DNA from: an uncultured Collinsella sp.
GTDB lineage: Bacteria > Actinomycetota > Coriobacteriia > Coriobacteriales > Coriobacteriaceae
Length of the DNA: 64,000 nt
NCBI GenBank assembly: GCA_905208635.1
Contig: CAJLPX010000010.1
Coordinates: forward strand, 1 to 64,000
Reading direction: 5' to 3'
Shown: one piece after another, positions 15,658 through 24,023 of the stretch
How the letters are laid out: every line of letters begins with the position of its first letter
Position numbering within the stretch: the first letter of the stretch is position 1
Notes under the pieces: generated by a model
Seen by the model: the letters and a program-made list of their open reading frames with translations, nothing else
The model's database searches: none
Told to the model about the DNA's origin: nothing
Program-made: the position numbers and the translations under genes

Positions 15658-16632
15658 TTAGCCCAGGACGCGGGCCATACGCGCCTTGAACTCGGACAGG
15701 AAGCGCGGGGCGTCGACGGTCAGCGCCACGAGCGCGCTCTTGTCCGGATCGGACAGGCGGCGCTCATCGCAGATGGTGCGACCGCGGTACTCGCCCAGCA
15801 GATCAACACGCAGGTTGCAGCCGAGCGCACCTACGAGCGTGGGGTCGATCGCCACGGCAACCGCCAGTGGATCGTGCAGCGCGCAGCCGCCCAGGTAGGA
15901 CGCGTTCATTTCGTACGAACCAATGTAGTGCTCGACCATGCTCGCAAATGCGCAGCCAGCCATAGTACCCGAGCCCGTCCAGCCGGCAACGTCGCGGCGC
16001 GTGAGCACCACGCGATGCGTCACGTCCAGGCCTACCATGGTGAGCTTGCGGCCCGAGCGCAGCACCGCGTCGGCTGCCTCGGGGTCGCTCGCCATGTTGG
16101 CCTCGGCGCCCGCGCTCACGTTGCCGGGCACGGTAAGGGCGCCGCCCATCACGACCACGCGGCCGATGGACATCATCGCCGCCGCATCGCGCTCCAGGGC
16201 GAGCGCCAGGTTGGAGAGCGGGCCAGTCGCTACGTAGACCAGATCGGGACCATAGGTGCGCGCGGCATCGATCAGATAATCGACCGCAGCGTTGCCATCG
16301 GCCGACGTCGCTCCCACCGGCTCGTAGGGCGACGCGGGCACGCTCGCCCCACCAATGCCGTTTTTGCCGTGGATGAGCGTGGTGGACGCCGGCGGCGTAT
16401 AGGGCTCGGTCGCCTGCAGAGGACGATCGGCACCCAGGTACACCGGCACCTCGGGACGGCCCAACAGGTCGAGCACCGCCAGGCAGTTGTGCGCCGACTG
16501 CTCGACGCGCACGTTGCCAAAGCATGTGGTGATGCCCACGAGCTCCACCTCGGGGCTCGCGATGGCATAGGCAAGCGCCATCGCATCGTCCACACCCATA
16601 TCCAGATCAAGGATCAGCTTCTTAATCGCCAT
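15658..16632 (-). CDS. Nucleoside hydrolase (inosine/uridine-preferring family)
   Basis: 324 residues. It would hydrolyse ribonucleosides to a base and ribose in the cytoplasm. The N-terminal aspartate cluster that holds Ca2+ is present in the variant form LDLDMGVDDAMALAYA (the family usually has DTDPGxDDA). VYVATGPLSNLALALE and the C-terminal HDPLAVAVAIDP, which carries another calcium ligand and the active-site His, are also present. SD GGAG lies 7 nt before ATG 16632. It follows ribokinase by 27 nt, so the pair is an operon that would convert nucleosides to ribose-5-phosphate. That product can feed the transketolase encoded next door. Confidence 0.9.
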   Translation of the reverse strand: MAIKKLILDLDMGVDDAMALAYAIASPEVELVGITTCFGNVRVEQSAHNCLAVLDLLGRPEVPVYLGADRPLQATEPYTPPASTTLIHGKNGIGGASVPASPYEPVGATSADGNAAVDYLIDAARTYGPDLVYVATGPLSNLALALERDAAAMMSIGRVVVMGGALTVPGNVSAGAEANMASDPEAADAVLRSGRKLTMVGLDVTHRVVLTRRDVAGWTGSGTMAGCAFASMVEHYIGSYEMNASYLGGCALHDPLAVAVAIDPTLVGALGCNLRVDLLGEYRGRTICDERRLSDPDKSALVALTVDAPRFLSEFKARMARVLG

Positions 16633-16659
16633 AGTTCTACTCCGCTTCTCCGTCTTGTA

Positions 16660-17631
16660 CTAATCGTCTAAACCAAACATGCGCTCAACTTCGGCACGCG
16701 TGGGAATCGACTGCTGCGCGCCCAAACGTGACACCGTCACCGCCGAGGCACGGGCGCCGGCGGCCATGCACTCAAAGAGCGGCAGGCCCTCCAGGCGAGC
16801 CGCCGCAAGCGCACCAATAAACGTATCGCCCGCAGCCGTCGTATCGACCACCGCGCTCGAAAGTGCCGGCATGCGCAGCGGCTCGCCGTCATCGCCAAGC
16901 GTAACCGAGCCGGCGCCACCCAGCGTGATGACCGCGGCGCCGGCACCCTTGGCGAGCAGGGCGTTGAGCGCGGCGACGCAACTCGCATCATCCGTGGGCA
17001 GAATGCCCGTCAGCACCTGGCACTCGGTCTCGTTGGGACAGACCAGGTCGACCGCAGACCACGCTCCTGCCGGCAGGTCGCAGGCGGGTGCCGGGTTAAA
17101 GATCGTATAGAATCCCAGCTCGTGAGCGCAAGAGAGCGCCGCGGCCGTTGCCATCAGATCACATTCGCCCTGGGCGATAAAGACGCTTCCGGCAGCCAGG
17201 GCAATCTCGCTGGCGTCGCCGTCGAGCTCGTCGGCCACCAGGCGCCTCAGTGCGCGGGCAACGTCCTCGCCCGCAAGTGCATGGTTGGCGCCCGGCGACA
17301 GTACGATGCGGTTGTCGCTCTCGCAACGAATGATAGTCGCGGTACCGGTCTCCACGCCATCGAGACGTGTCACAAACTCAACGCCCACGCCGGCATCCTG
17401 AAGCCCCGCCACGAGCACATCGCCAAACGCATCGCGCCCAACAGCGCCAATCATGCACGTGCGCGCACCCATGCGCGCGGCGGCGACGGCCTGATTGGCG
17501 CCCTTGCCGCCAGCGTTGGTGATAAACCCGCTGCCGCCGACGGTCTCGCCCGCACGCGGCATGCGCTCGCACGCCACCGAAAGGTCCATGTTCATGCTGC
17601 CGAACACCGCAACGATGCTGTGATCCGCCAT
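16660..17631 (-). CDS. rbsK: Ribokinase
   Basis: 323 residues, PfkB family. It phosphorylates D-ribose with ATP to ribose-5-phosphate. Seen: VAVFGSMNMDL start, GGKGANQAVAAARMGA sugar-binding motif near residues 41-56, the PNETEC segment and the catalytic/anion-hole motif DTTAAGDTFIGAL near residue 265. The first gene of the pair with nucleoside hydrolase, it likely uses ribose released in the cell, as no ribose transporter is nearby. The ATG at 17631 has GAGGAGGTTTCC upstream at a 6-nt spacing. Specificity for ribose rather than deoxyribose is inferred from the operon partner. Confidence 0.88.
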   Translation of the reverse strand: MADHSIVAVFGSMNMDLSVACERMPRAGETVGGSGFITNAGGKGANQAVAAARMGARTCMIGAVGRDAFGDVLVAGLQDAGVGVEFVTRLDGVETGTATIIRCESDNRIVLSPGANHALAGEDVARALRRLVADELDGDASEIALAAGSVFIAQGECDLMATAAALSCAHELGFYTIFNPAPACDLPAGAWSAVDLVCPNETECQVLTGILPTDDASCVAALNALLAKGAGAAVITLGGAGSVTLGDDGEPLRMPALSSAVVDTTAAGDTFIGALAAARLEGLPLFECMAAGARASAVTVSRLGAQQSIPTRAEVERMFGLDD

Positions 17632-17817
17632 GGAAACCTCCTCGTCCGTGGGCTCTGCGCCCGCTGTCGGCCGTCAATCGTGTGCTCACGCACCTCTATA
17701 ACTTTAGTTCACTTTGATGTGGACGCGCGCTTGAGCTTGCGCCAGCAGCAAGCATTCACAGGAGCAGGCAGCTACAATGAATACGTGCTGATTATTCTCG
17801 TCATTGGATGATGTTTT

Positions 17818-20034
17818 ATGGAACAATTCTCGCAATCGGGCTCGCGCGGCCGACGCCGCACGGGCAACGAGCCGGCGCCGCACGAACGCGTGAAGGGCGA
17901 ACGCCGTGCCAACGAGCCGCGACGCACCGCGAGCCCCCATCGCGCTTCCGCCAGCAACGAGGGCCGCGCCAATACTCCCGCCGCGGAGCAGATGCCCGCT
18001 CGTCCCAAGTCCCGATATATCCCTGCGCTCGACGGTCTGCGCACGCTTGCCGTCGTCGCGGTGGTGCTCTACCACCTCAACCTCACGTGGGCTCAGGGCG
18101 GCCTGCTCGGCGTCACGATCTTCTTTGTGCTTTCGGGCTATCTGATCACGCGCTTGCTGCTCAACGAAGTCGCTAAGACCGGCCGTATCGACCTTAAGAG
18201 CTTCTGGATTCGCCGCATCCGTCGCCTGGTCCCCGCCGTGGTAACGGTAGTGTTCGTGACCTGCGCGCTGTGCACCATCTTTAACCACGTGATGCTCACC
18301 AAGATGCGCCCCGACATCCTGCCGTCGCTGCTGTTCTTCAACAACTGGTGGCAGATTGCCCAAAACGTCTCGTACTTCAATGCTCTGGGCGACCCCTCGC
18401 CGCTCACGCACTTTTGGTCGCTTGCCATCGAGGAACAGTTCTACCTGATTTGGCCGCCACTGCTGTTTGCCATGGTATCCATGCATGTGAGCAAGCCCAA
18501 CACGCGCCGCGTGGTTCTGGGCCTTGCCGCGGTATCTGCCCTCGCCATGATGGTGCTTTACAATCCTGCCGCCGACCCCAGCCGCGTGTACTACGGCACC
18601 GACACCCGCGTGTTCTCGCTGCTGCTGGGTGCCTGGATGGCCTTTATCCCCGATCGCGACCTGGCGCCGGTGCGTCTCGCTCATCGTTTGGGGCTCAATC
18701 GCCTGGCCGGCGCCGCCAAGCACGGCAAGAACGCCGAGAGCAAGCCTGGCGAGAAGGCCGACGAAGCAGCCGAGACCGCCCCGGCACAGCCGAGCGCCCT
18801 CGTGCGCTTTTGGTCCTCGCCCGCATCCATCGATGTGTTGGGCGTCGTGGGTCTGGTTGGCCTTGCCGCCATGGTCGCGCTCACCAACGGCTACACCGCG
18901 TTCCAGTATCGCGGCGGCACGCTGTTATGTTCCATCCTCACGCTCATGGTCATCGCGGCCTGCGTGCAGCCCCAGGGAATGGTTGCCCGCGCGCTGTCCG
19001 CCGAGCCGCTCGTGTGGGTTGGCAAGCGCTCGTACAGCATCTACCTGTGGCACTATCCGCTGCTGTTGCTTATGAACCCGGTCGCCAACATCAACGACAC
19101 GCCCTGGTGGCAGTACATCTTGCAGGTACTTGTGGTGGTCGCCGTAGCCGAGTGCTCCTATCGCTTTATCGAAACGCCGTTTAGGAAGGGCGCCTTCGGC
19201 CGTACCGTCGCCGAATTCCGCGATGGCACCACCACGCCCGCCAACTGGGCACGCGCGCATATTCCTGTGTGCGCCACTTGCGGGATCGTGCTTGTCATCG
19301 CGCTGGGCGGCCTGATCTTTGTGCCCGAGACGTCTGCGCTGAGCGGCGAGGGCGCCGAAGTTCTGAACAAGGAAGCCAAAAACACCGCGCCCACCGACCA
19401 GCAGGCAGCCGACGACACCGACAAGGACAACGACGGCTTCCCCGACGGATCCTACGACCTGCTGATGATCGGCGACTCCGTGTCGCTGCGCGCCGTCGAT
19501 TCCTTTGACGGCGTGTTCCCCCACAGTCACATCGATGCCGAAAAGGGCCGCCAGTTTGATGCGGGCCGCGCAACATTTGATGGCTATCTCCAACAGAACC
19601 TTGCCGGCAAGGTCGTGGTCTTTGCACTGGGCACCAATGGTCTGGTAACCGATGACCAGATCGATGCCATCATGGCCGATGCCGGCGACAAGCGTACCGT
19701 CGTATTTGTGAACACACGCAGTCCGCAGCCGTGGGTGGGTTCCACCAACCAGGCTATCGCAAATGCCGCCACGCGCTACAAGAACGTGCGTGTTATCGAC
19801 TGGTACGGATACAGCACCAATCGCAACGACCTGTTCGACGGCGACGGCACGCACCTGTCGACTGCCGGCGTGACCGAGTACCTCAATCTCATCCACGATG
19901 CAGTCAAGAAAGACCTACCCGTGCACCCCGAGGACCACGTTAACGATCCACAACCGGCAGCCGTCAAGTCCGCCGGCGACGCGCTCGTCAACGCTCTCGC
20001 CTACAAGCCGCACAAGCTCGGCGACAACAAGTAA
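17818..20034 (+). CDS. Acyltransferase family protein, OatA-like (peptidoglycan O-acetyltransferase)
   Basis: 738 residues. Residues 1-60 are basic and disordered. An acyltransferase-3 membrane domain of about 10 helices follows (IPALDGLRTLAVVAVVLYHL, FFVLSGYLITRLLL, HFWSLAIEEQFYLIWP), interrupted near 285-325 by a charged loop. After the last helix near residue 490 comes an extracellular SGNH esterase-like domain: GDSVSLRA (Ser), GTNG, and DGTHLS (Asp-His). This two-part architecture is that of OatA, which O-acetylates cell-wall MurNAc and gives lysozyme resistance. Other members modify other surface glycans, so the acceptor is not certain. TACAAT at 17773-17778 is a possible -10. The ribosome site before ATG 17818 is weak (GGATGATG). 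Confidence 0.82.
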   Translation: MEQFSQSGSRGRRRTGNEPAPHERVKGERRANEPRRTASPHRASASNEGRANTPAAEQMPARPKSRYIPALDGLRTLAVVAVVLYHLNLTWAQGGLLGVTIFFVLSGYLITRLLLNEVAKTGRIDLKSFWIRRIRRLVPAVVTVVFVTCALCTIFNHVMLTKMRPDILPSLLFFNNWWQIAQNVSYFNALGDPSPLTHFWSLAIEEQFYLIWPPLLFAMVSMHVSKPNTRRVVLGLAAVSALAMMVLYNPAADPSRVYYGTDTRVFSLLLGAWMAFIPDRDLAPVRLAHRLGLNRLAGAAKHGKNAESKPGEKADEAAETAPAQPSALVRFWSSPASIDVLGVVGLVGLAAMVALTNGYTAFQYRGGTLLCSILTLMVIAACVQPQGMVARALSAEPLVWVGKRSYSIYLWHYPLLLLMNPVANINDTPWWQYILQVLVVVAVAECSYRFIETPFRKGAFGRTVAEFRDGTTTPANWARAHIPVCATCGIVLVIALGGLIFVPETSALSGEGAEVLNKEAKNTAPTDQQAADDTDKDNDGFPDGSYDLLMIGDSVSLRAVDSFDGVFPHSHIDAEKGRQFDAGRATFDGYLQQNLAGKVVVFALGTNGLVTDDQIDAIMADAGDKRTVVFVNTRSPQPWVGSTNQAIANAATRYKNVRVIDWYGYSTNRNDLFDGDGTHLSTAGVTEYLNLIHDAVKKDLPVHPEDHVNDPQPAAVKSAGDALVNALAYKPHKLGDNK

Positions 20035-20057
20035 CCTGCAGCGCAAGCTTCCCACAT

Positions 20058-20095
20058 CCGGAGGGGGTACCTGCCACGGCAGACACCCCCTCCGG
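20058..20095 (+). terminator. Hairpin after the OatA-like gene
   Basis: ccggagggggt / accccctccgg form an 11-bp stem with an internal accgg-like loop, 23 nt after the stop. No T-run follows. Confidence 0.5.
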
Positions 20096-20267
20096 CAGTT
20101 AGGGACGTTCCTTATGTGCCGGCACCCCGGGACACTCCTGACACAGCCGCGGAACGCCCTCCTTGCGACCGAATTCTGGGCGCCTCGCCACCCCGAGCGT
20201 TGTTTCCAAGCCCACACCCGCAGCAAACAACCCAAAATCACTCTTTTCGAGCCGGCTCCAAGAGGTC

Positions 20268-20497
20268 GTGGACAAAAAGGGGCAAATATGAGTACTGTTA
20301 CCATTTTAGTAGCAGGCAAAACTACCCAAAATGACGTCCGAACGACCCCTACAACCCCCTAAAGCAGCCAACCTGACTGGTTTAGGGCATATTGGAGCCA
20401 ATTTTAATGAACATACTATCGATTATGTTCATTATCTTCTTAGATGTAAATGCTATTCACTTAGCAACAGTACTCATATTTGGCATTTTCTGTCCAC
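20268..20497. mobile_element. MITE-like element with about 32-bp terminal inverted repeats
   Basis: The left end (20268-20299, containing caaatatgagtactgtt) and right end (20466-20497, containing aacagtactcatattt) are complementary at about 28 of 32 positions. The 166 bp between them is visibly AT-rich and holds a further palindrome, tgaacata...tatgttca, near 20407-20430. No coding frame fits. Size, terminal repeats and lack of genes are those of a miniature inverted-repeat element. The flanks 20096-20267 and 20498-20579 hold no gene I can support. Confidence 0.6.
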
Positions 20498-20579
20498 CGT
20501 CATATAACTAACCCCCTATAACAGGCAAAATACAGGCCGCAACCCATGGCAGCGGCCTGTTTGGAGTCCAAAAGAGGCG

Positions 20580-21842
20580 CTACGCGCTGTAGCCCATCGC
20601 CTGCAGGACAAACATAACAACCGTCAGCACCGTAATCACACCAATGGTCGCCCACGTGAGCACGTTCCACACGCGGCCGTTGCGGTTGGCGCCCATAATG
20701 TGGCGATCAGCCGCGATAACCACCTGGAATACCAAGACTACGGGCAACAGCACGCCGTTGATGACCTGCGAGGTCATCATAATCTGGAACAAATCGACGC
20801 CGGGCATGAGCACCAACACGGCAGAGATGCCGATGATGGCCGTAATGATGCCGCGATAGACCGGGGCCTCGTCCCAGCTGCGATCGGCACCGCGCTCCCA
20901 GCCAAATGCCTCGCAGATGGCGCTGGACGTAACGCCTGGCAGCACACAGGCGGCCAAGAAGCTCGCCGCGACCAGGCCCGAGGCAAACAGCACCGTGGAC
21001 CACTGGCCCGCGATAGGCTCCAATGCGCGGGCGGCATCGGCAGCGTCGCTAATCTGAATGCCTGCAGGGAACAACACCGTACCGGTCGTGATGATAATAA
21101 AGCCGGCGATGACATCGGCGGCAATCGAGCCGCTCACGGTGTCGATGCGCTGCAGCACGATATCGTCCTCGCCCGCATTCTTATCGACCACGTTGTTCTG
21201 CGCCAAGAAGATCATCCACGGCGCGATGGTGGTACCAATCGTTGCGACCACAAGCGACACGTAGCTGGGGTCATTTTGGATGTTGGGCACAACCAGGTCG
21301 ACCGCCACCTCGCCCCAGCTGGGACCAGCCATAAATGCAGCGACAATGTAGGTCACAAACACGCAGCTCACCAGCAGCAGAATCTTCTCGATGCGCTGGA
21401 AGCTGCCCGACATGGTAAGCATCCAAACCAGCAGCGCCACCAGCGGCACCGAGATGCTCGCCGGCACACCAAAGAGGGCAAGACCGCTCGCGATACCCGC
21501 AAACTCCGAAATGGTCACGGCCGTATTAGCGATCAGCAGCGCCGCCATGGCCAGCACGCTCCTGCGCACGCCAAAGCGCTCGCGGATGAGCGACGCCAGG
21601 CCCTTGCCTGTGACGCAGCCGCAACGCGCCGCAGTCTCCTGCGTCACGATAAGCAGCACGGTCATGACGGGAAGCATCCACAGCATCTTGTAGCCATAGC
21701 TGGCACCGGCGCTGGAATACGTGGCAATGCCGCCGGCGTCATTGCCCGAAAGCGCCGCCAGCAGACCGGGACCCATAGCGCCAAAGATGGCCGCGATGGT
21801 CAACTTTTGCTTGGTGCCCGACTTTTGCTTGGTATTTTGCAC
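20580..21842 (-). CDS. Nramp-related metal transporter, probably Mg2+ (NRMT clade)
   Basis: 420 residues with about 11 membrane helices and overall Nramp similarity (GPGLLAALS at TM1, APWMIFLAQNNVVDK at TM6). The Nramp hallmark DPGN of TM1 is replaced by SGNDAGG, and the TM6 MPH motif by APW. Loss of the TM6 methionine, the soft ligand that selects transition metals, is the feature reported for the Nramp-related Mg2+ transporters, whose structural model is a protein from Eggerthella lenta. The neighbour is an MgtE-type protein, which supports Mg2+. I chose GTG at 21842, 8 nt after the neighbour's stop with GGTGG upstream; the longer frame overlaps the neighbour. Two-gene operon. Confidence 0.8.
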   Translation of the reverse strand: MQNTKQKSGTKQKLTIAAIFGAMGPGLLAALSGNDAGGIATYSSAGASYGYKMLWMLPVMTVLLIVTQETAARCGCVTGKGLASLIRERFGVRRSVLAMAALLIANTAVTISEFAGIASGLALFGVPASISVPLVALLVWMLTMSGSFQRIEKILLLVSCVFVTYIVAAFMAGPSWGEVAVDLVVPNIQNDPSYVSLVVATIGTTIAPWMIFLAQNNVVDKNAGEDDIVLQRIDTVSGSIAADVIAGFIIITTGTVLFPAGIQISDAADAARALEPIAGQWSTVLFASGLVAASFLAACVLPGVTSSAICEAFGWERGADRSWDEAPVYRGIITAIIGISAVLVLMPGVDLFQIMMTSQVINGVLLPVVLVFQVVIAADRHIMGANRNGRVWNVLTWATIGVITVLTVVMFVLQAMGYSA

Positions 21843-21850
21843 GCGACCAC

Positions 21851-23695
21851 CTAACCCATGACCGACATGGTGAGCAGCACCGCAGCGGCGCAGTACGCTA
21901 CGCACGAGATCATGACGGCAATAACGTTCATGGCGGTGCCCGACGTGTTGAGGTCATGCTCGTCACGCCAGAACAGCACCATCAGGTAAATCACGGCGCT
22001 CATGTTGCCAACCAGGCAAATAATGGCAGCGATATTAAAGCACCCGGTAAAGAGCTGCTCCTCAAACATGGGCGCATCGAGGAACGCAGCGGTGCGCACC
22101 AGCTGGGCGCACAGGTAGGTCACGAGTGACAGAATCAGGCCCATGCCCGTGCTCTGGAAGAAGAACCCCAGATACGGCTTGGGCTCGTCGTCGTGACCGT
22201 CATACTCCAGGAAGTAGTTCTTGACGAACGACACCATGCGCGAGGCCGCCAGCAGCACGAGCGGCATGGCGCACATGGGGAACACCACCAGATGCGCGGA
22301 GCCGAGCGCCGTCCCCAGCACGGTCGCCATGATGCACGACGCGATGCCCCATACAACAACCCAGTACTGGCGATGCACGAACCAGCTGAGCACGTTCGTC
22401 GAGTCGTCCGACGCGCTGTCGCCCGAGCCGACACCGGCGATCTGCAGGTCCTCCTGATGCTCCTCGGCGATAACGTCCATGGCGTCGTCGAAGGTTACGA
22501 TACCCAGGATATGACGGTTCTCGTCGCAGACGGGGATAGCGACCAGGTCATACTTGGTCATCTCGTCCGTCACGTCTTCCTGGTCCTCGTCGGGCGACAC
22601 GTAGACCAGGTCGCGATAGGCCAGCTGACCCAGCGTGGCGTCGCGGTCGGCTACGATCAGCGTTCGCAGCGAAAGCACACCGGTCAGCATGCCGCTCGGA
22701 TCCTCGGTATAGACGTAGTAGACGCTCTCGAAGTCCTCGTCGAGCTCGCGAATCGCCTCGATGGCGTCACCGACCGTTGCCGTGGCGGGCAGGGAGACAA
22801 ACTCCGAGGTCATGATGCGGCCGGCGGTGTTGTCCTCATACCCCAGCAGGTTACGAATCGCTTTCTCTTCCTTGACGCCCATCAGGCGCAGGAGCTTCTC
22901 GGCCTTCTCGTAATCGAGCTCGTCGATCAGATCGGCGGCGTCGTCCGGGTCCATCATGGCCAGCATCGACGATGCGTCGGTGTCGGACAGGCCCTCGAGC
23001 ATCTCGGTCATAAGCTCGTCGTCATCGAACTCCGAGATGGCCTCGGCGGCCTGGGCGGTATCGAGCTGCGCAAACACCTGCGCACGTAGGCGCGGGTCGA
23101 GCTGCTCGATAATGTCGGCGATGTCGGCAGGGTGCAGCTCGCCGAGCGTCTTGTGCGACACCGAGAGTTGAATGTTCTTGGTCGAGCGGTCGAGCAGGTC
23201 CATGTAGGACCAGGCGATGATGTCCTCACTGAGCGGCTTGCCCAGGTGCTTCATAAAGCCTTCGACGATATGCTCGAGCGCGGGGCTGATGGCGCGTAGC
23301 AGACCGCGGGCACCGACCTCGGCGCCCAGCAGGCGCAGCTGGTTTTCGCCCGACATGGAAAACTTGATGTCGTTTACGCGCACGACCTTCATGCCCTGCG
23401 TGTCGACAATCTGCTTGTTGAGCACGTCGCGGGCAAGCAAGAGTTCGGTCGGTTGCAGGTACGAAAAACGGATTTCGGTGGCCGACGTCTTAAGGTGTAC
23501 ACCCGTCTCGTCGATACGGTCGACCCATTTGCGCCAGCTGATCATAAACGGCGTCTTGCCGGGGCCGCGGAACGCGAGCGACGTCACGTGCGGAAAAACT
23601 TCGCCGGTTGCAATGCCAAAATCGTTGACCACGCCGAGCTTTTCGCCGTCGACGTCCAAGACTGGCAATTTGAGCATCTCACTCAGATAATTCAA
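21851..23695 (-). CDS. MgtE-N/CBS domain protein with a non-canonical membrane domain
   Basis: 614 residues. Residues 1-110 look like a PRC-barrel-type fold. An MgtE-N superhelix follows at about 140-290 (LHPADIADIIEQLDP, FDDDELMTEMLEGLSDTDAS, MDPDDAADLIDEL, LLGYEDNTAGRIMT), then two CBS domains at about 290-425 (LPATATVGDAIEAIRELDED, DEMTKYDLVAIPVCDENRHI) and five membrane helices at about 445-614. In true MgtE the CBS/N domains gate Mg2+ flow through a pore carrying a GGN motif. Here no such motif is seen in the membrane part, so this may be a sensor or partner of the Nramp-related permease downstream rather than a channel. The only start in frame is TTG at 23695 with GGGGAG upstream, lying inside a tiny upstream ORF. 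Confidence 0.78.
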   Translation of the reverse strand: MNYLSEMLKLPVLDVDGEKLGVVNDFGIATGEVFPHVTSLAFRGPGKTPFMISWRKWVDRIDETGVHLKTSATEIRFSYLQPTELLLARDVLNKQIVDTQGMKVVRVNDIKFSMSGENQLRLLGAEVGARGLLRAISPALEHIVEGFMKHLGKPLSEDIIAWSYMDLLDRSTKNIQLSVSHKTLGELHPADIADIIEQLDPRLRAQVFAQLDTAQAAEAISEFDDDELMTEMLEGLSDTDASSMLAMMDPDDAADLIDELDYEKAEKLLRLMGVKEEKAIRNLLGYEDNTAGRIMTSEFVSLPATATVGDAIEAIRELDEDFESVYYVYTEDPSGMLTGVLSLRTLIVADRDATLGQLAYRDLVYVSPDEDQEDVTDEMTKYDLVAIPVCDENRHILGIVTFDDAMDVIAEEHQEDLQIAGVGSGDSASDDSTNVLSWFVHRQYWVVVWGIASCIMATVLGTALGSAHLVVFPMCAMPLVLLAASRMVSFVKNYFLEYDGHDDEPKPYLGFFFQSTGMGLILSLVTYLCAQLVRTAAFLDAPMFEEQLFTGCFNIAAIICLVGNMSAVIYLMVLFWRDEHDLNTSGTAMNVIAVMISCVAYCAAAVLLTMSVMG

Positions 23696-23711
23696 TGGTG
23701 CTCCCCATCAT
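23679..23711 (-). CDS. Candidate 10-codon upstream ORF overlapping the MgtE-like start
   Basis: ATGATG with an excellent ribosome site (GGAGGAATA) opens a ten-codon frame (MMGSTIELSE) that ends at TGA 14 nt past the TTG start of the MgtE-like gene. Its ribosome site abuts a GC-rich hairpin (23719-23747). Such an overlap would couple or meter translation of the main gene. No protein-level evidence. Confidence 0.35.
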   Translation of the reverse strand: MMGSTIELSE

Positions 23712-23716
23712 TATTC

Positions 23717-23912
23717 CTCCGGACGCGGCCGCGCGTGCGGCGTCCGGGGGCTTCTGGATATGTATACGCATGCGCGGGCGGCACGCCGCTCGACGCTTAC
23801 ACCCCGTGCATGCGCAAAAAGCACCTGCATGGGGTCATCGACTGTATGGTCGAGGTTTGGATTTCACCTGTAACCTTTCTCTTGACCCTCATTAACCGCA
23901 GTAACTATAGCA
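23717..23912 (-). promoter_or_regulatory. Structured 5' leader of the Mg locus with an extended -10 promoter
   Basis: On the minus strand TGC-TATAGT (23912-23904) is an extended -10 without a clear -35. The roughly 190-nt leader that follows has a hairpin with arms accccgtgca/tgcatggggt (23801-23835) and one with arms ccggacgc/gcgtccgg (23719-23747) next to the ribosome site. It does not show the conserved ykoK (M-box) segments that I know, so a known riboswitch cannot be called. Confidence 0.4.
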
Positions 23913-23987
23913 TCAGCATCGCCCTGCGGCATCGAATTTATGCGCTGCACATTGCAGGCATACCAAACGCTGACGCATCCGTGACAT

Positions 23988-24014
23988 AGTCATTGGGGAC
24001 GTTCTTAAATGACT
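23988..24014. repeat. 27-bp palindrome, 'agtc' variant, copy 3
   Basis: agtcattggggacgttctta then aatgact, the inverted counterpart of the copy at 5881-5907. It stands 10 nt after the NodB-like gene stop. Confidence 0.75.
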
Positions 24015-24023
24015 ACCCAATAA

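Noticed and set aside
23717..23912. ykoK/M-box riboswitch in the Mg locus leader
   Set aside because: The conserved M-box segments I know are not seen; only generic hairpins and an upstream ORF are supported.
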